Below, one piece after another: positions 43,466 to 54,255 of a DNA stretch of 64,000 bases. This DNA comes from Flavobacterium sp. IMCC34852. GTDB lineage: Bacteria > Bacteroidota > Bacteroidia > Flavobacteriales > Flavobacteriaceae. The notes beneath the pieces were generated by a model, which was given only the letters and a program-made list of their open reading frames with translations, searched no databases and had not been told where the DNA came from. Each line of letters opens with the position of its first letter. The first letter of the stretch is position 1. The translations under genes were made by a program, and so were the position numbers. The stretch covers positions 310,001 to 374,000 of the forward strand of contig NZ_CP121446.1 of the NCBI RefSeq assembly GCF_030643905.1, given 5' to 3'.

Positions 43466-44686
43466 ATGTTAGAAAAAGAAGTAATCAATTTTGAGCGAAC
43501 CATAATTGTTGGAATCATTACACAAAATCAAAGCGAAGAAAAGTTAAACGAATACTTAGACGAACTAGAATTTTTAACTTATACTGCTGGAGGAGAAGTA
43601 ATTAAAAGATTTTCACAAAAATTGGAAAAACCAAATCCTAAGACATTTTTGGGAACCGGTAAAATAGAGGAGATTCATTTATTCATCAAAGAGAACAACA
43701 TATCAACCGTTATTTTTGACGATGAATTATCGCCTTCTCAACAAAAAAATATTTCCAAAATTTTAGATTGTAAAATTCTTGACCGAACCAATTTAATCTT
43801 GGACATTTTCGCCCAAAGAGCAGAGACTTCTTATGCAAGAACTCAAGTTGAGCTCGCGCAATGCCAATACTTACTGCCGCGCCTCTCCGGAATGTGGACA
43901 CACTTAGAACGACAAAAAGGAGGTATCGGACTACGTGGACCCGGTGAAACTGAAATTGAAACCGACCGCCGAATTGTTCGCGACAGAATTGCTTTGTTAA
44001 AAGAAAAAATCAGAACAATTGACAAACAAATGTCTGTCCAAAGAAGCAATCGTGGCGCTATGGTTCGTGTTGCATTAGTCGGTTACACCAATGTCGGAAA
44101 ATCAACCTTGATGAACGTAATCAGCAAAAGTGAAGTTTTTGTAGAAAATAAATTATTTGCCACCCTTGACACTACCGTTCGTAAAGTAGTCATCAAAAAC
44201 TTACCCTTTTTACTTTCAGACACGGTTGGTTTTATTAGAAAATTACCAACCCAATTGATTGAATCATTCAAAAGTACTCTAGATGAAGTTCGCGAAGCCG
44301 ACCTTTTATTACACGTCGTAGATATCTCACATCCCGATTTTGAAGAACATATTCAATCGGTGAACCAAATTTTACAAGACATCAAAAGCAATAATAAGCC
44401 AACAATTATGGTGTTCAACAAAATTGACGCTTACCAACATTTACAAATCGAGGCGGATGATTTGATTACAGAAAAAACTACCAAACATTACACTTTAGAA
44501 GAATGGAAATCGACATGGATGGGTAATGTCGGAGAAAAAAATGCATTGTTTATTTCTGCCACTAACAAAGAAAATTTTGAAGAGTTCAGAGAAAAAGTAT
44601 ACGAAGCAGTGAGAGAAATTCACATCACGAGATTTCCTTACAATAAATTCTTGTATCCAGACTATAAAGATGTAATTGAAGATTAG
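43466..44686 (+). CDS. hflX: GTPase HflX
   Basis: A 406-residue ribosome-associated GTPase that in other bacteria splits stalled ribosomes. The N-terminal HflX domain shows NPKTFLGTGKIEEI and DELSPSQQKNISK. The middle carries RTQVELAQCQYLLPRLSGMW and GGIGLRGPGETEIETDRR. The G domain has G1 VGYTNVGKST (~205-214), G3 DTVGFIRKLP and G4 NKID. Length is normal. It is monocistronic and ends 2 nt from the convergent outer-membrane gene. Confidence 0.97.
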   Translation: MLEKEVINFERTIIVGIITQNQSEEKLNEYLDELEFLTYTAGGEVIKRFSQKLEKPNPKTFLGTGKIEEIHLFIKENNISTVIFDDELSPSQQKNISKILDCKILDRTNLILDIFAQRAETSYARTQVELAQCQYLLPRLSGMWTHLERQKGGIGLRGPGETEIETDRRIVRDRIALLKEKIRTIDKQMSVQRSNRGAMVRVALVGYTNVGKSTLMNVISKSEVFVENKLFATLDTTVRKVVIKNLPFLLSDTVGFIRKLPTQLIESFKSTLDEVREADLLLHVVDISHPDFEEHIQSVNQILQDIKSNNKPTIMVFNKIDAYQHLQIEADDLITEKTTKHYTLEEWKSTWMGNVGEKNALFISATNKENFEEFREKVYEAVREIHITRFPYNKFLYPDYKDVIED

Positions 44687-44688
44687 GT

Positions 44689-45477
44689 CTATTGTAAATA
44701 ATAGATATAACCTACATTCAACCAAACATTCCAATCATTAGCCCTATTTTCTAAATAAACAGCCGGGTCAGGATTTAACCCGTCAACCCAATTGGAAAAA
44801 TAATATTGCCAACGTAAATCTACCATCAAATCGGAAAGCTCTGTTAATTTGTAACGTGTTCCGACACTTCCCACAATTGACCAAACAGTTCCACCCTGGT
44901 TGGTGGTAGCGCCCATATATTTTATAGGGGTAGAAATTGGAGTATTTAAATCTCCTAATGTTGAATAAGCCTCGGGATCATAAAAACTAAACTGACCACC
45001 CAAACTTATAAATGGCGCCCATGCTCCAATTGTGGAACTAAAATCTCTGATACTTAAAGGAAAATATTCCAATTGCATTCCAACATTTGTAACTGAAGTA
45101 CTTCCGCGCATGCCTCTTAACTGATTGGCTATTAAAGAAGTTTTACTGTCATCAACCCATCTTCCAAAATGTTGCAATTCGGTTTTATTGTAAGACAATT
45201 CACTTCTCAATTTGAAGTGATCATTGAAATAGGTTTCGGGAGTGTAACAATTACATTCCGCTCTATATGAAAAGTTCAGGTAATGAATAATACCGATTCC
45301 ATATCCTGTATTACCGGCATTAGTAGAGAAATCATGTCGCTCTCCATAATCAGACTGGAAAGCCACAGGACCTACAATAGCTCCTATTTCATGTGAAAAA
45401 CCAAATTGAGCGAAAATGCTATTTGAAAATGCAAATAACATCAGTGTGGTTATGATAAATTTTTTGGGCATTTGCAT
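44689..45477 (-). CDS. Outer-membrane beta-barrel-like protein
   Basis: A 262-residue exported protein. The signal peptide is MQMPKKFIITTLMLFAFSNSIFAQ. The mature part alternates short beta strands with aromatic residues and ends in WLNVGYIYYLQ, consistent with a small barrel. It contains ECNCYTPETYFNDHFKLR and a long strand-rich middle. I recall similar flavobacterial proteins annotated only as THC0290_0291 family, with no known function. The start is ATG 45477 (45471 is an alternative), supported by a perfect -7 box at 45499-45506 that would lie inside the longer reading. Confidence 0.7.
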   Translation of the reverse strand: MQMPKKFIITTLMLFAFSNSIFAQFGFSHEIGAIVGPVAFQSDYGERHDFSTNAGNTGYGIGIIHYLNFSYRAECNCYTPETYFNDHFKLRSELSYNKTELQHFGRWVDDSKTSLIANQLRGMRGSTSVTNVGMQLEYFPLSIRDFSSTIGAWAPFISLGGQFSFYDPEAYSTLGDLNTPISTPIKYMGATTNQGGTVWSIVGSVGTRYKLTELSDLMVDLRWQYYFSNWVDGLNPDPAVYLENRANDWNVWLNVGYIYYLQ

Positions 45478-45498
45478 ACTAATAAGTTCAATTCTCGA

Positions 45499-45506
45499 CA
45501 AATATA
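45499..45506 (-). promoter_or_regulatory. -7 box of the outer-membrane protein gene
   Basis: Perfect TATATTTG on the minus strand, 21 nt before ATG 45477. Confidence 0.5.
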
Positions 45507-45680
45507 TAAAAACATCATTCAGTTATAAAATAAAATAAAAAATTGTTCATTTATATACGAAAAAAAGCAACAAAAGTTTTAAAAGACAACATTTATAACA
45601 ACTATCTTTAAATTTTCTTAACATAACCGCAAAAGTTCTGAGAATTTTAAAAAACTTTCCGCCATATTTTTAATAAAATG

Positions 45681-45711
45681 TATATTTGTCGGAATTTACG
45701 AAAACGTTTTC
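45681..45711 (+). promoter_or_regulatory. gdhA promoter with LacI-type operator-like palindrome
   Basis: Perfect -7 box TATATTTG (45681-45688). The 12-bp perfect palindrome GAAAACGTTTTC (45700-45711) covers the predicted start region, 25 nt before the ATG at 45737. The central CG with A/T arms resembles LacI-family operators. Repression of gdhA is inferred, not shown. Confidence 0.5.
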
Positions 45712-45724
45712 TTAAAAAAATTAA

Positions 45725-47080
<1,356 letters not shown>

Positions 47081-47106
47081 TTTTAATACAACCAACCACC
47101 AAAAAC

Positions 47107-47178
47107 CGCTGCCGAACCTCATGGCGCGACAGCGGAATAAAAACTTAAAAATGCTCTCTTAATGAGGGCATTTTTTTT
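47107..47178 (+). terminator. Hairpin plus terminator after gdhA
   Basis: First a stem CCGCTG/CAGCGG (47107-47112 with 47130-47135), then the true terminator ATGCTCTC-TTAAT-GAGGGCAT with T run (47151-47178). Confidence 0.7.
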
Positions 47179-47214
47179 GGCTAAATACCAAAACGATAGT
47201 TTTTGCGTTTATAC

Positions 47215-47222
47215 TATATTTG
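47215..47222 (+). promoter_or_regulatory. -7 box of porZ-like gene
   Basis: Perfect TATATTTG, 18 nt before the ATG at 47241. Confidence 0.5.
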
Positions 47223-47240
47223 TATGCTAATTATTCTCAA

Positions 47241-49532
47241 ATGAAAAAATGCCTGTTATGCTTGTTGATCCTTGTCTTCCAAATTGGGTTTGCGCAACAA
47301 AACCAAAATTGGAAAGGCTATTTTTCATACAACCAAATCAAAGATCTCTCCGAATCCGAAAACAAGGTTTATGCCGCTGCCGAAAATGCCCTGTTCATTA
47401 AGAACACAGTCACTAATAACCTCCAAACTATAAACTCTATTGATGGCTTATCGGGACAAACCATCTCTGCACTCTATCACAGTGACACTTTTAACAAAAC
47501 CATTGTAGGCTATGAAACCGGATTGATAATTGTAATTAACAACACCGACGGATCAATGTTGAATGTAGTAGATATCATCAATAAAAACATCCCGGCCAAT
47601 ATTAAAAAAGTCAATCATTTTATGGAGTTAGACGGAATTGTTTATGTTGCTTGTGATTTTGGCATCGTACAATACAATTTGGCTACCTTAGAATTTGGAG
47701 ATACTTATTTTATCGGACCAAACGGTCAGGAAATAAAAGTTTATCAAACCACTATTTACAATGGTGAAATTTATGCCGATACCCAAAACCACGGTATCAG
47801 AAAAGCTTTAATCACAAACCCCAACCTAAACGATTACGCACAATGGCAAGTCTTTGACGGTGGATTTTGGACCGGTTTAGTTACCTTCAACAACCAATTA
47901 ATTGGGTTAAATGCTAATAACAAGGCCTACAAATACAACGGCACTTTTTTTGAGGAATTAACTGATATAGGTCAACCCGGATTAGATATCAGGGCTACGC
48001 CAAATCATTTAATCATCACCTCTCCTAACCACGTATTTGTTTACAATACCGATTTAATCCAAATAGCTCACGTTCAGAACGCACAAATCTCTCCGCCAAC
48101 CGTCTCATTTACCTGCGGGACGGTAATCAATAATACCATTTATATCGGAACTTTAGAAAACGGATTGCTGGCTTTACCATTAAGTAACACCACAAACTTT
48201 GAATTCATAATGCCCGACGGACCAATCAGAAATTACATGTTTGCCATAGACAGCTCGTCTTCCTCTTTATGGGCAACATATGGTGGTTACAACATTTTTT
48301 ATAATCCGTACACTTTTGTTGGTTTTGATTTGGCTTCATTCGGAATAAGCAAATACACCGAAACCGGATGGCTTAATATACCTTACAGCGAAGTTTTAGG
48401 CGCTAAATCTTTAACTAAAGTAACCATAAATCCCAACAACGAAAATCAAGTCTTTATTGGCTCTTATCACCATGGTTTATTGGAAGTTGCCAATGACATT
48501 CCCACCACTCTTTACAACGCATCCAACAGCTCATTACAATCTTTAGACAATGCAACCACAACCGGTATCAGGGTAAATGAATCCGTTTTTGACCGAACAG
48601 GAAACCTTTGGGTAACCAACAGCAACGTTCAAAAACAACTTAATGTTCTCCGAACTAATGGCCAATGGCAATCCTATAACATGGATGATATCCTGGATAA
48701 TTTCAGTTTTAGTCATTTGAACAAAATAGCCATTGACAACAGTGGAACCAAATGGATTGCTTCCTATTTGGATGGTGTTATTGCCTTCAATGAAAATACC
48801 AATGTCTTTAAAAAAATAACCGAAGGTGCTGAAGTAGGTAACCTTCCCTCAAAAGACGTAAGAGCCATTGCCATTGACAACCGAAATCAAGTTTGGATTG
48901 GTACCAACAAAGGGCTACGCGTATTACCAAGCGCCAGCAGTTATAATGGCACAACCCAAATGCGCGCCAACGCCATCATTATTTTGGAAGATGATTTAGC
49001 ACAAGAACTTTTATACGAACAATTTATTACGGATATAGTAGTCAACGGCTCAAATGAAAAATGGATTGGTACAGCCGATTCGGGTGTTTTTCTTTTTTCT
49101 CCTAACGGACAAGAAACGATTTATCATTTCACCAAAGACAATTCCCCATTACCCAGCAATGTCATCAATGACATCGATATCAATCCCGAAACCGGAGAAG
49201 TTTTCTTTGCTACCGATAGAGGATTAGTCTCTTTTCAAGGCACTGCTACCAAACCGGCAGACGATTTAAAAAACGTATATGTTTACCCAAACCCGGTACG
49301 CCCTGAATTTGTCGGAACGGTCAAAATAGCCGGCTTAATCGCCGATGCGAATATCAAAATCACCGATATCGAAGGCAATTTGGTTTACGAAACTACTTCA
49401 GAAGGCGGAACTATCGAATGGGATACTACTGCTTTTGGCAAATACAAAGTCGCTTCCGGTGTTTACATGATTTTTATAGCCGCCGAAGATGCCTCAGAAA
49501 CCACAGTCAAAAAAGTGATGATTATCAGGTAA
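47241..49532 (+). CDS. porZ: PorZ-like beta-propeller protein with type A T9SS sorting domain
   Basis: A 763-residue surface protein. Signal peptide 1 to ~18 (FQIGFAQQ). The N-terminal region (NWKGYFSYNQIKDLSES then KVYAAAENALFI) is the start I associate with PorZ propellers. Two-component-regulator-like propeller motifs follow (GTKWIASYLDGVIAFNE, QVWIGTNKGLRVLPS, EKWIGTADSGVFLFSP, ~500-640). A type A C-terminal domain (VYPNPVRPEF...YKVASGVYMIF...KKVMIIR) closes the protein. PorZ works in the T9SS attachment complex delivering A-LPS in P. gingivalis. The same role here is inferred from architecture. Followed by recO after 27 nt. Confidence 0.75.
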   Translation: MKKCLLCLLILVFQIGFAQQNQNWKGYFSYNQIKDLSESENKVYAAAENALFIKNTVTNNLQTINSIDGLSGQTISALYHSDTFNKTIVGYETGLIIVINNTDGSMLNVVDIINKNIPANIKKVNHFMELDGIVYVACDFGIVQYNLATLEFGDTYFIGPNGQEIKVYQTTIYNGEIYADTQNHGIRKALITNPNLNDYAQWQVFDGGFWTGLVTFNNQLIGLNANNKAYKYNGTFFEELTDIGQPGLDIRATPNHLIITSPNHVFVYNTDLIQIAHVQNAQISPPTVSFTCGTVINNTIYIGTLENGLLALPLSNTTNFEFIMPDGPIRNYMFAIDSSSSSLWATYGGYNIFYNPYTFVGFDLASFGISKYTETGWLNIPYSEVLGAKSLTKVTINPNNENQVFIGSYHHGLLEVANDIPTTLYNASNSSLQSLDNATTTGIRVNESVFDRTGNLWVTNSNVQKQLNVLRTNGQWQSYNMDDILDNFSFSHLNKIAIDNSGTKWIASYLDGVIAFNENTNVFKKITEGAEVGNLPSKDVRAIAIDNRNQVWIGTNKGLRVLPSASSYNGTTQMRANAIIILEDDLAQELLYEQFITDIVVNGSNEKWIGTADSGVFLFSPNGQETIYHFTKDNSPLPSNVINDIDINPETGEVFFATDRGLVSFQGTATKPADDLKNVYVYPNPVRPEFVGTVKIAGLIADANIKITDIEGNLVYETTSEGGTIEWDTTAFGKYKVASGVYMIFIAAEDASETTVKKVMIIR

Positions 49533-49559
49533 AATCCAACCTTAAAATCCCAAGTTCCA

Positions 49560-50273
49560 ATGTTGGTCAAAACCAAGGCGATTGTCATTTCTTCTCTAAA
49601 ATATCAGGAAAAAAGTCTGATTGTGAAGTGTTTTACTCTAAGTGACGGACTAAAAAGTTATTTTGTGCAAAGTGCTTTTTCGACCAAAAAATCCAACCAA
49701 AAGATTGCCTATTTCCAACCGTTGACGCTACTTGAAATCGAAGCCAACCACAAGAACAAAGGCACTCTGGAACATTTCAAAGAAATCAAATTAGCTCACG
49801 CTTATCAAACTATTAATACCGACATCATCAAAAGTACCATCGTTATTTTTCTCTCCGAAATGCTCCACCACAGCATACAGGAAGAGGAAAAAAATGAAAA
49901 CTTATTTCTATTTTTAGAATCGGCCCTACTTTGGCTCGACAATCATGAAGAAACGGCCAACTTTCACCTGATTCTGCTTTTGGAATTCACCAAATTCTTG
50001 GGATTTTACCCCGATACATCCGAAATTGAAGGCAAATATTTCGAAATGAATGACGGTATTTTTACTCCGTTTTTAGGCACAAGCTGTCTCAGTGAACACG
50101 AAACCTATCTGTTCAAAAAACTTATCTCCTTAAAATTCGACAGCAACCAAAAGGTTTTTGCCGGTATCGAACGCCAAATATTACTCAAAATCTTACTAGA
50201 CTACTACACCATTCACCTCGACGGTTTCAAAAAACCTAAATCGCTGGAAGTTTTGAAGGAAGTTTTTGCTTAA
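49560..50273 (+). CDS. recO: DNA repair protein RecO
   Basis: A 237-residue recombination mediator loading RecA with RecF/RecR. The N-terminal OB domain starts LVKTKAIVISSLKYQEKSLIVKCFT, followed by GLKSYFVQSAF, then a helical C-terminal half (LLLEFTKFLGFYPD, residues ~141-154). The four-cysteine zinc motif of some RecO proteins is absent, as in many Bacteroidota. The gap to the porZ-like gene is 27 nt, suggesting one transcript. Confidence 0.9.
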   Translation: MLVKTKAIVISSLKYQEKSLIVKCFTLSDGLKSYFVQSAFSTKKSNQKIAYFQPLTLLEIEANHKNKGTLEHFKEIKLAHAYQTINTDIIKSTIVIFLSEMLHHSIQEEEKNENLFLFLESALLWLDNHEETANFHLILLLEFTKFLGFYPDTSEIEGKYFEMNDGIFTPFLGTSCLSEHETYLFKKLISLKFDSNQKVFAGIERQILLKILLDYYTIHLDGFKKPKSLEVLKEVFA

Positions 50274-50394
50274 TCTTCCAAAAACGAAGGCTGTTTTTAA
50301 TTATTCTTAAAAAACACGTCTCAGCCCTCTTTTTTCTTGCTTCTTTTCTCTCTTTTATTCAAAATTCCTTACTTTCGCAACCTGATTTAAGAAA

Positions 50395-53300
50395 ATGACA
50401 AAAATGAGTACTAAGTTTACTGAATACAAAGGACTTGACTTGCCAACTGTGGCCACGGAAGTTCTTGATTTTTGGAAAAAAAATAACGTCTTTGAGCAAA
50501 GTGTAACTTCTCGTGAAGGTGCTACACCTTATGTGTTTTTTGAAGGTCCGCCGTCTGCAAATGGTTTACCCGGAATTCACCACGTAATGGCACGCGCCAT
50601 CAAAGATATTTTTTGTCGTTATAAAACCCAAAAAGGGTTCCAAGTTAAACGAAAAGCAGGCTGGGATACCCACGGTTTGCCGGTTGAATTAGGCACCGAG
50701 AAAGAATTGGGCATCACCAAAGAAGACATCGGAAAAACCATTTCCATCGAAGAATACAACGAAGCGTGTAAAAGAACCGTAATGCGTTACACCGACGTAT
50801 GGAATGACCTAACCGAAAAAATGGGGTATTGGGTAGATATGGAAGATCCGTATGTGACTTACAAATCCAAATACATGGAAAGTGTTTGGTGGCTATTGAA
50901 ACAAATCTATGACAAAGGTTTGTTGTACAAAGGCTATACTATCCAACCGTATTCTCCAAAAGCCGGAACAGGATTATCTTCACACGAAGTCAACCAACCG
51001 GGAAGTTATAGAGATGTAACTGACACAACCGTTGTAGCTCAATTTAAAACCAAAAACGAATCATTACCAAGCTTCCTTCAAGGATTTGGTGATATTCACA
51101 TATTAGCTTGGACAACTACACCATGGACGTTGCCAAGTAACACAGCATTGACAGTCGGGCCAAAAATTGACTATGTTTTGGTGAAAACTTTCAACCAATA
51201 CACTTTCGAACCGGTTAATGTGATTTTGGCCAAAAATTTAGTCGGAAAACAATTTGCCGGTAAATATTTCGAAGCAGAAAGCGAGGCCGATTTTACCAAT
51301 TACAAAGCCGAAGACAAAAAAATTCCATACCAAATCTTAACCGAAGCCAAAGGTGCTGACTTAGTCGGAATCCGTTATGAACAGCTAATGCCATTGGTAT
51401 TGCCATATCAAAATCCGGAAAATGCCTTTAGGGTAATTTCAGGAGATTTCGTGACTACCGAAGACGGAACCGGAATTGTACACACTGCGCCGACTTTTGG
51501 TGCCGATGATGCCAAAGTGGCTAAAGAAGCAACACCGGAAGTACCGCCAATGTTGGTTTTAGACGAAATCGGAAATCCGGTACCGTTGGTAGATTTACAA
51601 GGAAAATTCATCCAAGGTTTGGGCGATTTGTCTGGTAAATACGTAAAGAATGAATACTACGACGCCGGAACTGCTCCTGAGCGTTCTGTAGATGTAGAAA
51701 TTGCTATTCAGCTCAAAGAAGAAAACAAAGCCTTTAAGGTTGAAAAATACGTTCACAGTTATCCACACAGTTGGAGAACCGATGAACCATTGTTATATTA
51801 TCCGTTAGATTCTTGGTTCATCAAAGTAACCGATATCAAAGACAGAATGTTTGATTTGAATGATACCATCAACTGGAAGCCAAAAGCCACCGGCGAAGGT
51901 CGCTTCGGAAACTGGTTGAAAAATGCCAACGATTGGAACTTATCGCGATCCAGATATTGGGGTATTCCGTTGCCAATTTGGAGAACAGAAGACAAACAAG
52001 AAGAAATGATTATAGGTTCGGTAGAAGAACTGTATAACGAAATAGAAAAGTCCATTGCTGCCGGTGTAGAAACCTCAAATCCGTTCCAAGGTTTCGAAAT
52101 CGGAAACATGAGCGAGGAGAATTATGATTTGGTGGATTTACACAAAAATGTGGTCGACAATATCACCTTGATTTCTCCATCAGGCAAACCGATGAAACGC
52201 GAAAGCGATTTGATTGACGTTTGGTTCGATAGTGGCGCAATGCCTTATGCACAATGGCATTACCCATTTGAAAATAAAGATAAAATAGACGAAAATAAAG
52301 ATTTTCCGGCCGATTTCATAGCCGAAGGTGTTGACCAAACTCGTGGTTGGTTTTATACTTTACACGCCATTGGAACTTTAGTCTTTGATAAAATTGCTTA
52401 TAAAAATGTAGTTTCGAACGGTTTAGTTTTAGACAAAAACGGTCAAAAAATGTCTAAACGTTTAGGCAACGCCGTGGATCCGTTCACGACATTGGCAGAA
52501 TATGGTCCGGATGCAACACGTTGGTACATGATTGCCAATGCGAATCCTTGGGACAATTTAAAATTTGACATTGAAGGTGTAGCCGAAGTGCGACGCAAAT
52601 TCTTCGGAACACTTTATAATACTTATTCGTTCTTTAGTTTGTATGCTAACATCGATGGTTTCAAATACGAAGAAGCTGAAGTACCATTAAACGAAAGACC
52701 TGAAATCGACCGTTGGATTTTATCCGAATTGCACACCTTAATTAAAGTCGTAGACGAAGCTTACGCCGATTACGAACCAACCAAAGCTGCTCGTGCAATT
52801 TCCGATTTCGTTCAGGAAAATCTGAGCAATTGGTACGTTCGTTTGTGCCGAAGAAGATTCTGGAAAGGCGAATACGGCACCGATAAAATTGCGGCTTATC
52901 AAACCCTTTATACTTGTTTGTTAAACGTAGCCAAATTGTCTGCGCCAATTGCGCCATTCTTTATGGACAAACTTTACAGAGACTTAACGCAGGCAACACA
53001 TACAGAGGAATTTGAGTCAGTACATTTGGCGAAATTTCCAAATTCAGTTGAAAACTTTGTTGATAAATCGCTCGAGAGTAAAATGATGAAAGCACAGACT
53101 GTTTCGTCACTCGTTTTATCGCTCCGCAAAAAGGAGATGATCAAAGTGCGTCAACCTTTGCAAAAGGTAATGATACCAATACTTGACGAGCAACAACGTG
53201 CTGAAATCGAGGCCGTTTCCGACCTGATAAAAGCCGAAGTAAATGTCAAAGAAATTGAACTTTTAGATGATGCTTCCGGGGTTTTGGTGAAGCAAATTAA

Positions 53301-53805
53301 ACCGAATTTTAAAGCACTCGGACCGCGTTTCGGAAAGGACATGGGTTTGATTTCCAAAGAGATACAAAATTTTACACCGGAACAAATCAACGAATTAGAT
53401 GCCAAAGGCGAACTAACGCTTGTTATTTCGGGAAAAAGTATAATTTTATCTTTAGAAGATGTTGAGATTTCTTCGCAAGATATTCCGGGTTGGTTAGTAG
53501 CCAATGCTAATGGTATAACTGTTGCGTTAGATATTACACTGACCGAAGAATTGAAAAACGAAGGTATCGCGAGAGAATTGGTCAACCGAATCCAAAACCT
53601 TAGAAAAGACAGCGGATTTGAAGTGACCGACAAAATTAAAGTTCAGTTACAACATAATGACATTTTGGCGAAAGCCATTCAAGAAAACGAAAACTATATC
53701 AAATCAGAAACCTTAACCGAAACCTTAGTTTTAGACAACGAAGTTTCCAATGGTACTGAAATAGAATTTGACGAGATAAAAACACGAATATTAATTTCTA
53801 AATAA
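50395..53805 (+). CDS. ileS: Isoleucyl-tRNA synthetase
   Basis: A 1136-residue class Ia synthetase. The HIGH-type motif is GLPGIHHV (~residues 56-63) after FEGPPSANG, the editing (CP1) domain holds TTPWTLPSNTAL, and KMSKR is at ~685-689 (NGQKMSKRLGN). The long anticodon-binding and C-terminal region follows. The size (over 1100) matches the eukaryote-like/type 2 IleS common in Bacteroidota, which in other species is linked to natural mupirocin tolerance. The second Met (MSTKFTEY) is an alternative start three codons in. A -7-like box TACTTTCG is at 50370. Confidence 0.96.
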   Translation: MTKMSTKFTEYKGLDLPTVATEVLDFWKKNNVFEQSVTSREGATPYVFFEGPPSANGLPGIHHVMARAIKDIFCRYKTQKGFQVKRKAGWDTHGLPVELGTEKELGITKEDIGKTISIEEYNEACKRTVMRYTDVWNDLTEKMGYWVDMEDPYVTYKSKYMESVWWLLKQIYDKGLLYKGYTIQPYSPKAGTGLSSHEVNQPGSYRDVTDTTVVAQFKTKNESLPSFLQGFGDIHILAWTTTPWTLPSNTALTVGPKIDYVLVKTFNQYTFEPVNVILAKNLVGKQFAGKYFEAESEADFTNYKAEDKKIPYQILTEAKGADLVGIRYEQLMPLVLPYQNPENAFRVISGDFVTTEDGTGIVHTAPTFGADDAKVAKEATPEVPPMLVLDEIGNPVPLVDLQGKFIQGLGDLSGKYVKNEYYDAGTAPERSVDVEIAIQLKEENKAFKVEKYVHSYPHSWRTDEPLLYYPLDSWFIKVTDIKDRMFDLNDTINWKPKATGEGRFGNWLKNANDWNLSRSRYWGIPLPIWRTEDKQEEMIIGSVEELYNEIEKSIAAGVETSNPFQGFEIGNMSEENYDLVDLHKNVVDNITLISPSGKPMKRESDLIDVWFDSGAMPYAQWHYPFENKDKIDENKDFPADFIAEGVDQTRGWFYTLHAIGTLVFDKIAYKNVVSNGLVLDKNGQKMSKRLGNAVDPFTTLAEYGPDATRWYMIANANPWDNLKFDIEGVAEVRRKFFGTLYNTYSFFSLYANIDGFKYEEAEVPLNERPEIDRWILSELHTLIKVVDEAYADYEPTKAARAISDFVQENLSNWYVRLCRRRFWKGEYGTDKIAAYQTLYTCLLNVAKLSAPIAPFFMDKLYRDLTQATHTEEFESVHLAKFPNSVENFVDKSLESKMMKAQTVSSLVLSLRKKEMIKVRQPLQKVMIPILDEQQRAEIEAVSDLIKAEVNVKEIELLDDASGVLVKQIKPNFKALGPRFGKDMGLISKEIQNFTPEQINELDAKGELTLVISGKSIILSLEDVEISSQDIPGWLVANANGITVALDITLTEELKNEGIARELVNRIQNLRKDSGFEVTDKIKVQLQHNDILAKAIQENENYIKSETLTETLVLDNEVSNGTEIEFDEIKTRILISK

Positions 53806-53817
53806 TTAAGAAAGATT

Positions 53818-54198
53818 ATGGTAGAAGAAAAATTAAGATACTCAGATGCTGATTTAGCAGAGTTCAAGGAAATTATTTTAGCAAAAATTGAAAAAGCCAA
53901 AGCCGATTTAGACTTGATAAAAAGCGCCTATATGAACGATTTAAACAATGGTACCGATGATACATCGCCAACGTTTAAAGCTTTTGAAGAAGGAAGCGAA
54001 ACCATGTCAAAAGAAGCCAACTCACAGTTAGCTATACGCCAAGAAAAATTTATCCGCGATTTAAAAAATGCCCTTTTTCGTGTTGAGAACAAAACCTACG
54101 GCGTTTGCAAAGTAACCGGCAAACTAATTTCCAAGGAAAGACTAAAAATTGTTCCTCACGCCACGATGAGCATTGAAGCTAAAAATTTACAACGATAA
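53818..54198 (+). CDS. TraR/DksA family protein with degenerate zinc finger
   Basis: A 126-residue DksA/TraR-like protein, probably acting on RNA polymerase in the cytoplasm. The N-terminal half is a long coiled-coil-like helical region (EFKEIILAKIEKAKADLDLIK), and the C-terminal half has the family pattern YGVCKVTGKLISKERLKIVPHAT. Only one Cys remains of the C4 zinc finger, so zinc binding by the classical site is unlikely. This loss is frequent in flavobacterial members. The ileS stop is 12 nt upstream, consistent with co-transcription. Confidence 0.85.
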   Translation: MVEEKLRYSDADLAEFKEIILAKIEKAKADLDLIKSAYMNDLNNGTDDTSPTFKAFEEGSETMSKEANSQLAIRQEKFIRDLKNALFRVENKTYGVCKVTGKLISKERLKIVPHATMSIEAKNLQR

Positions 54199-54223
54199 GA
54201 TACGATTGTACTTTACTAAGTAT

Positions 54224-54253
54224 AAAAAAGCCTCGATTTCTCGAGGCTTTTTT
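54224..54253. terminator. Bidirectional terminator
   Basis: Stem AAAAAAGCCTCGA-TTTC-TCGAGGCTTTTTT between the dksA-like and LVIVD genes. Confidence 0.9.
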
Positions 54254-54255
54254 AA

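Noticed and set aside
50281..50335. Terminator between recO and ileS
   Set aside because: Only a 5-bp GGCTG/CAGCC stem with a long loop; too weak to call.
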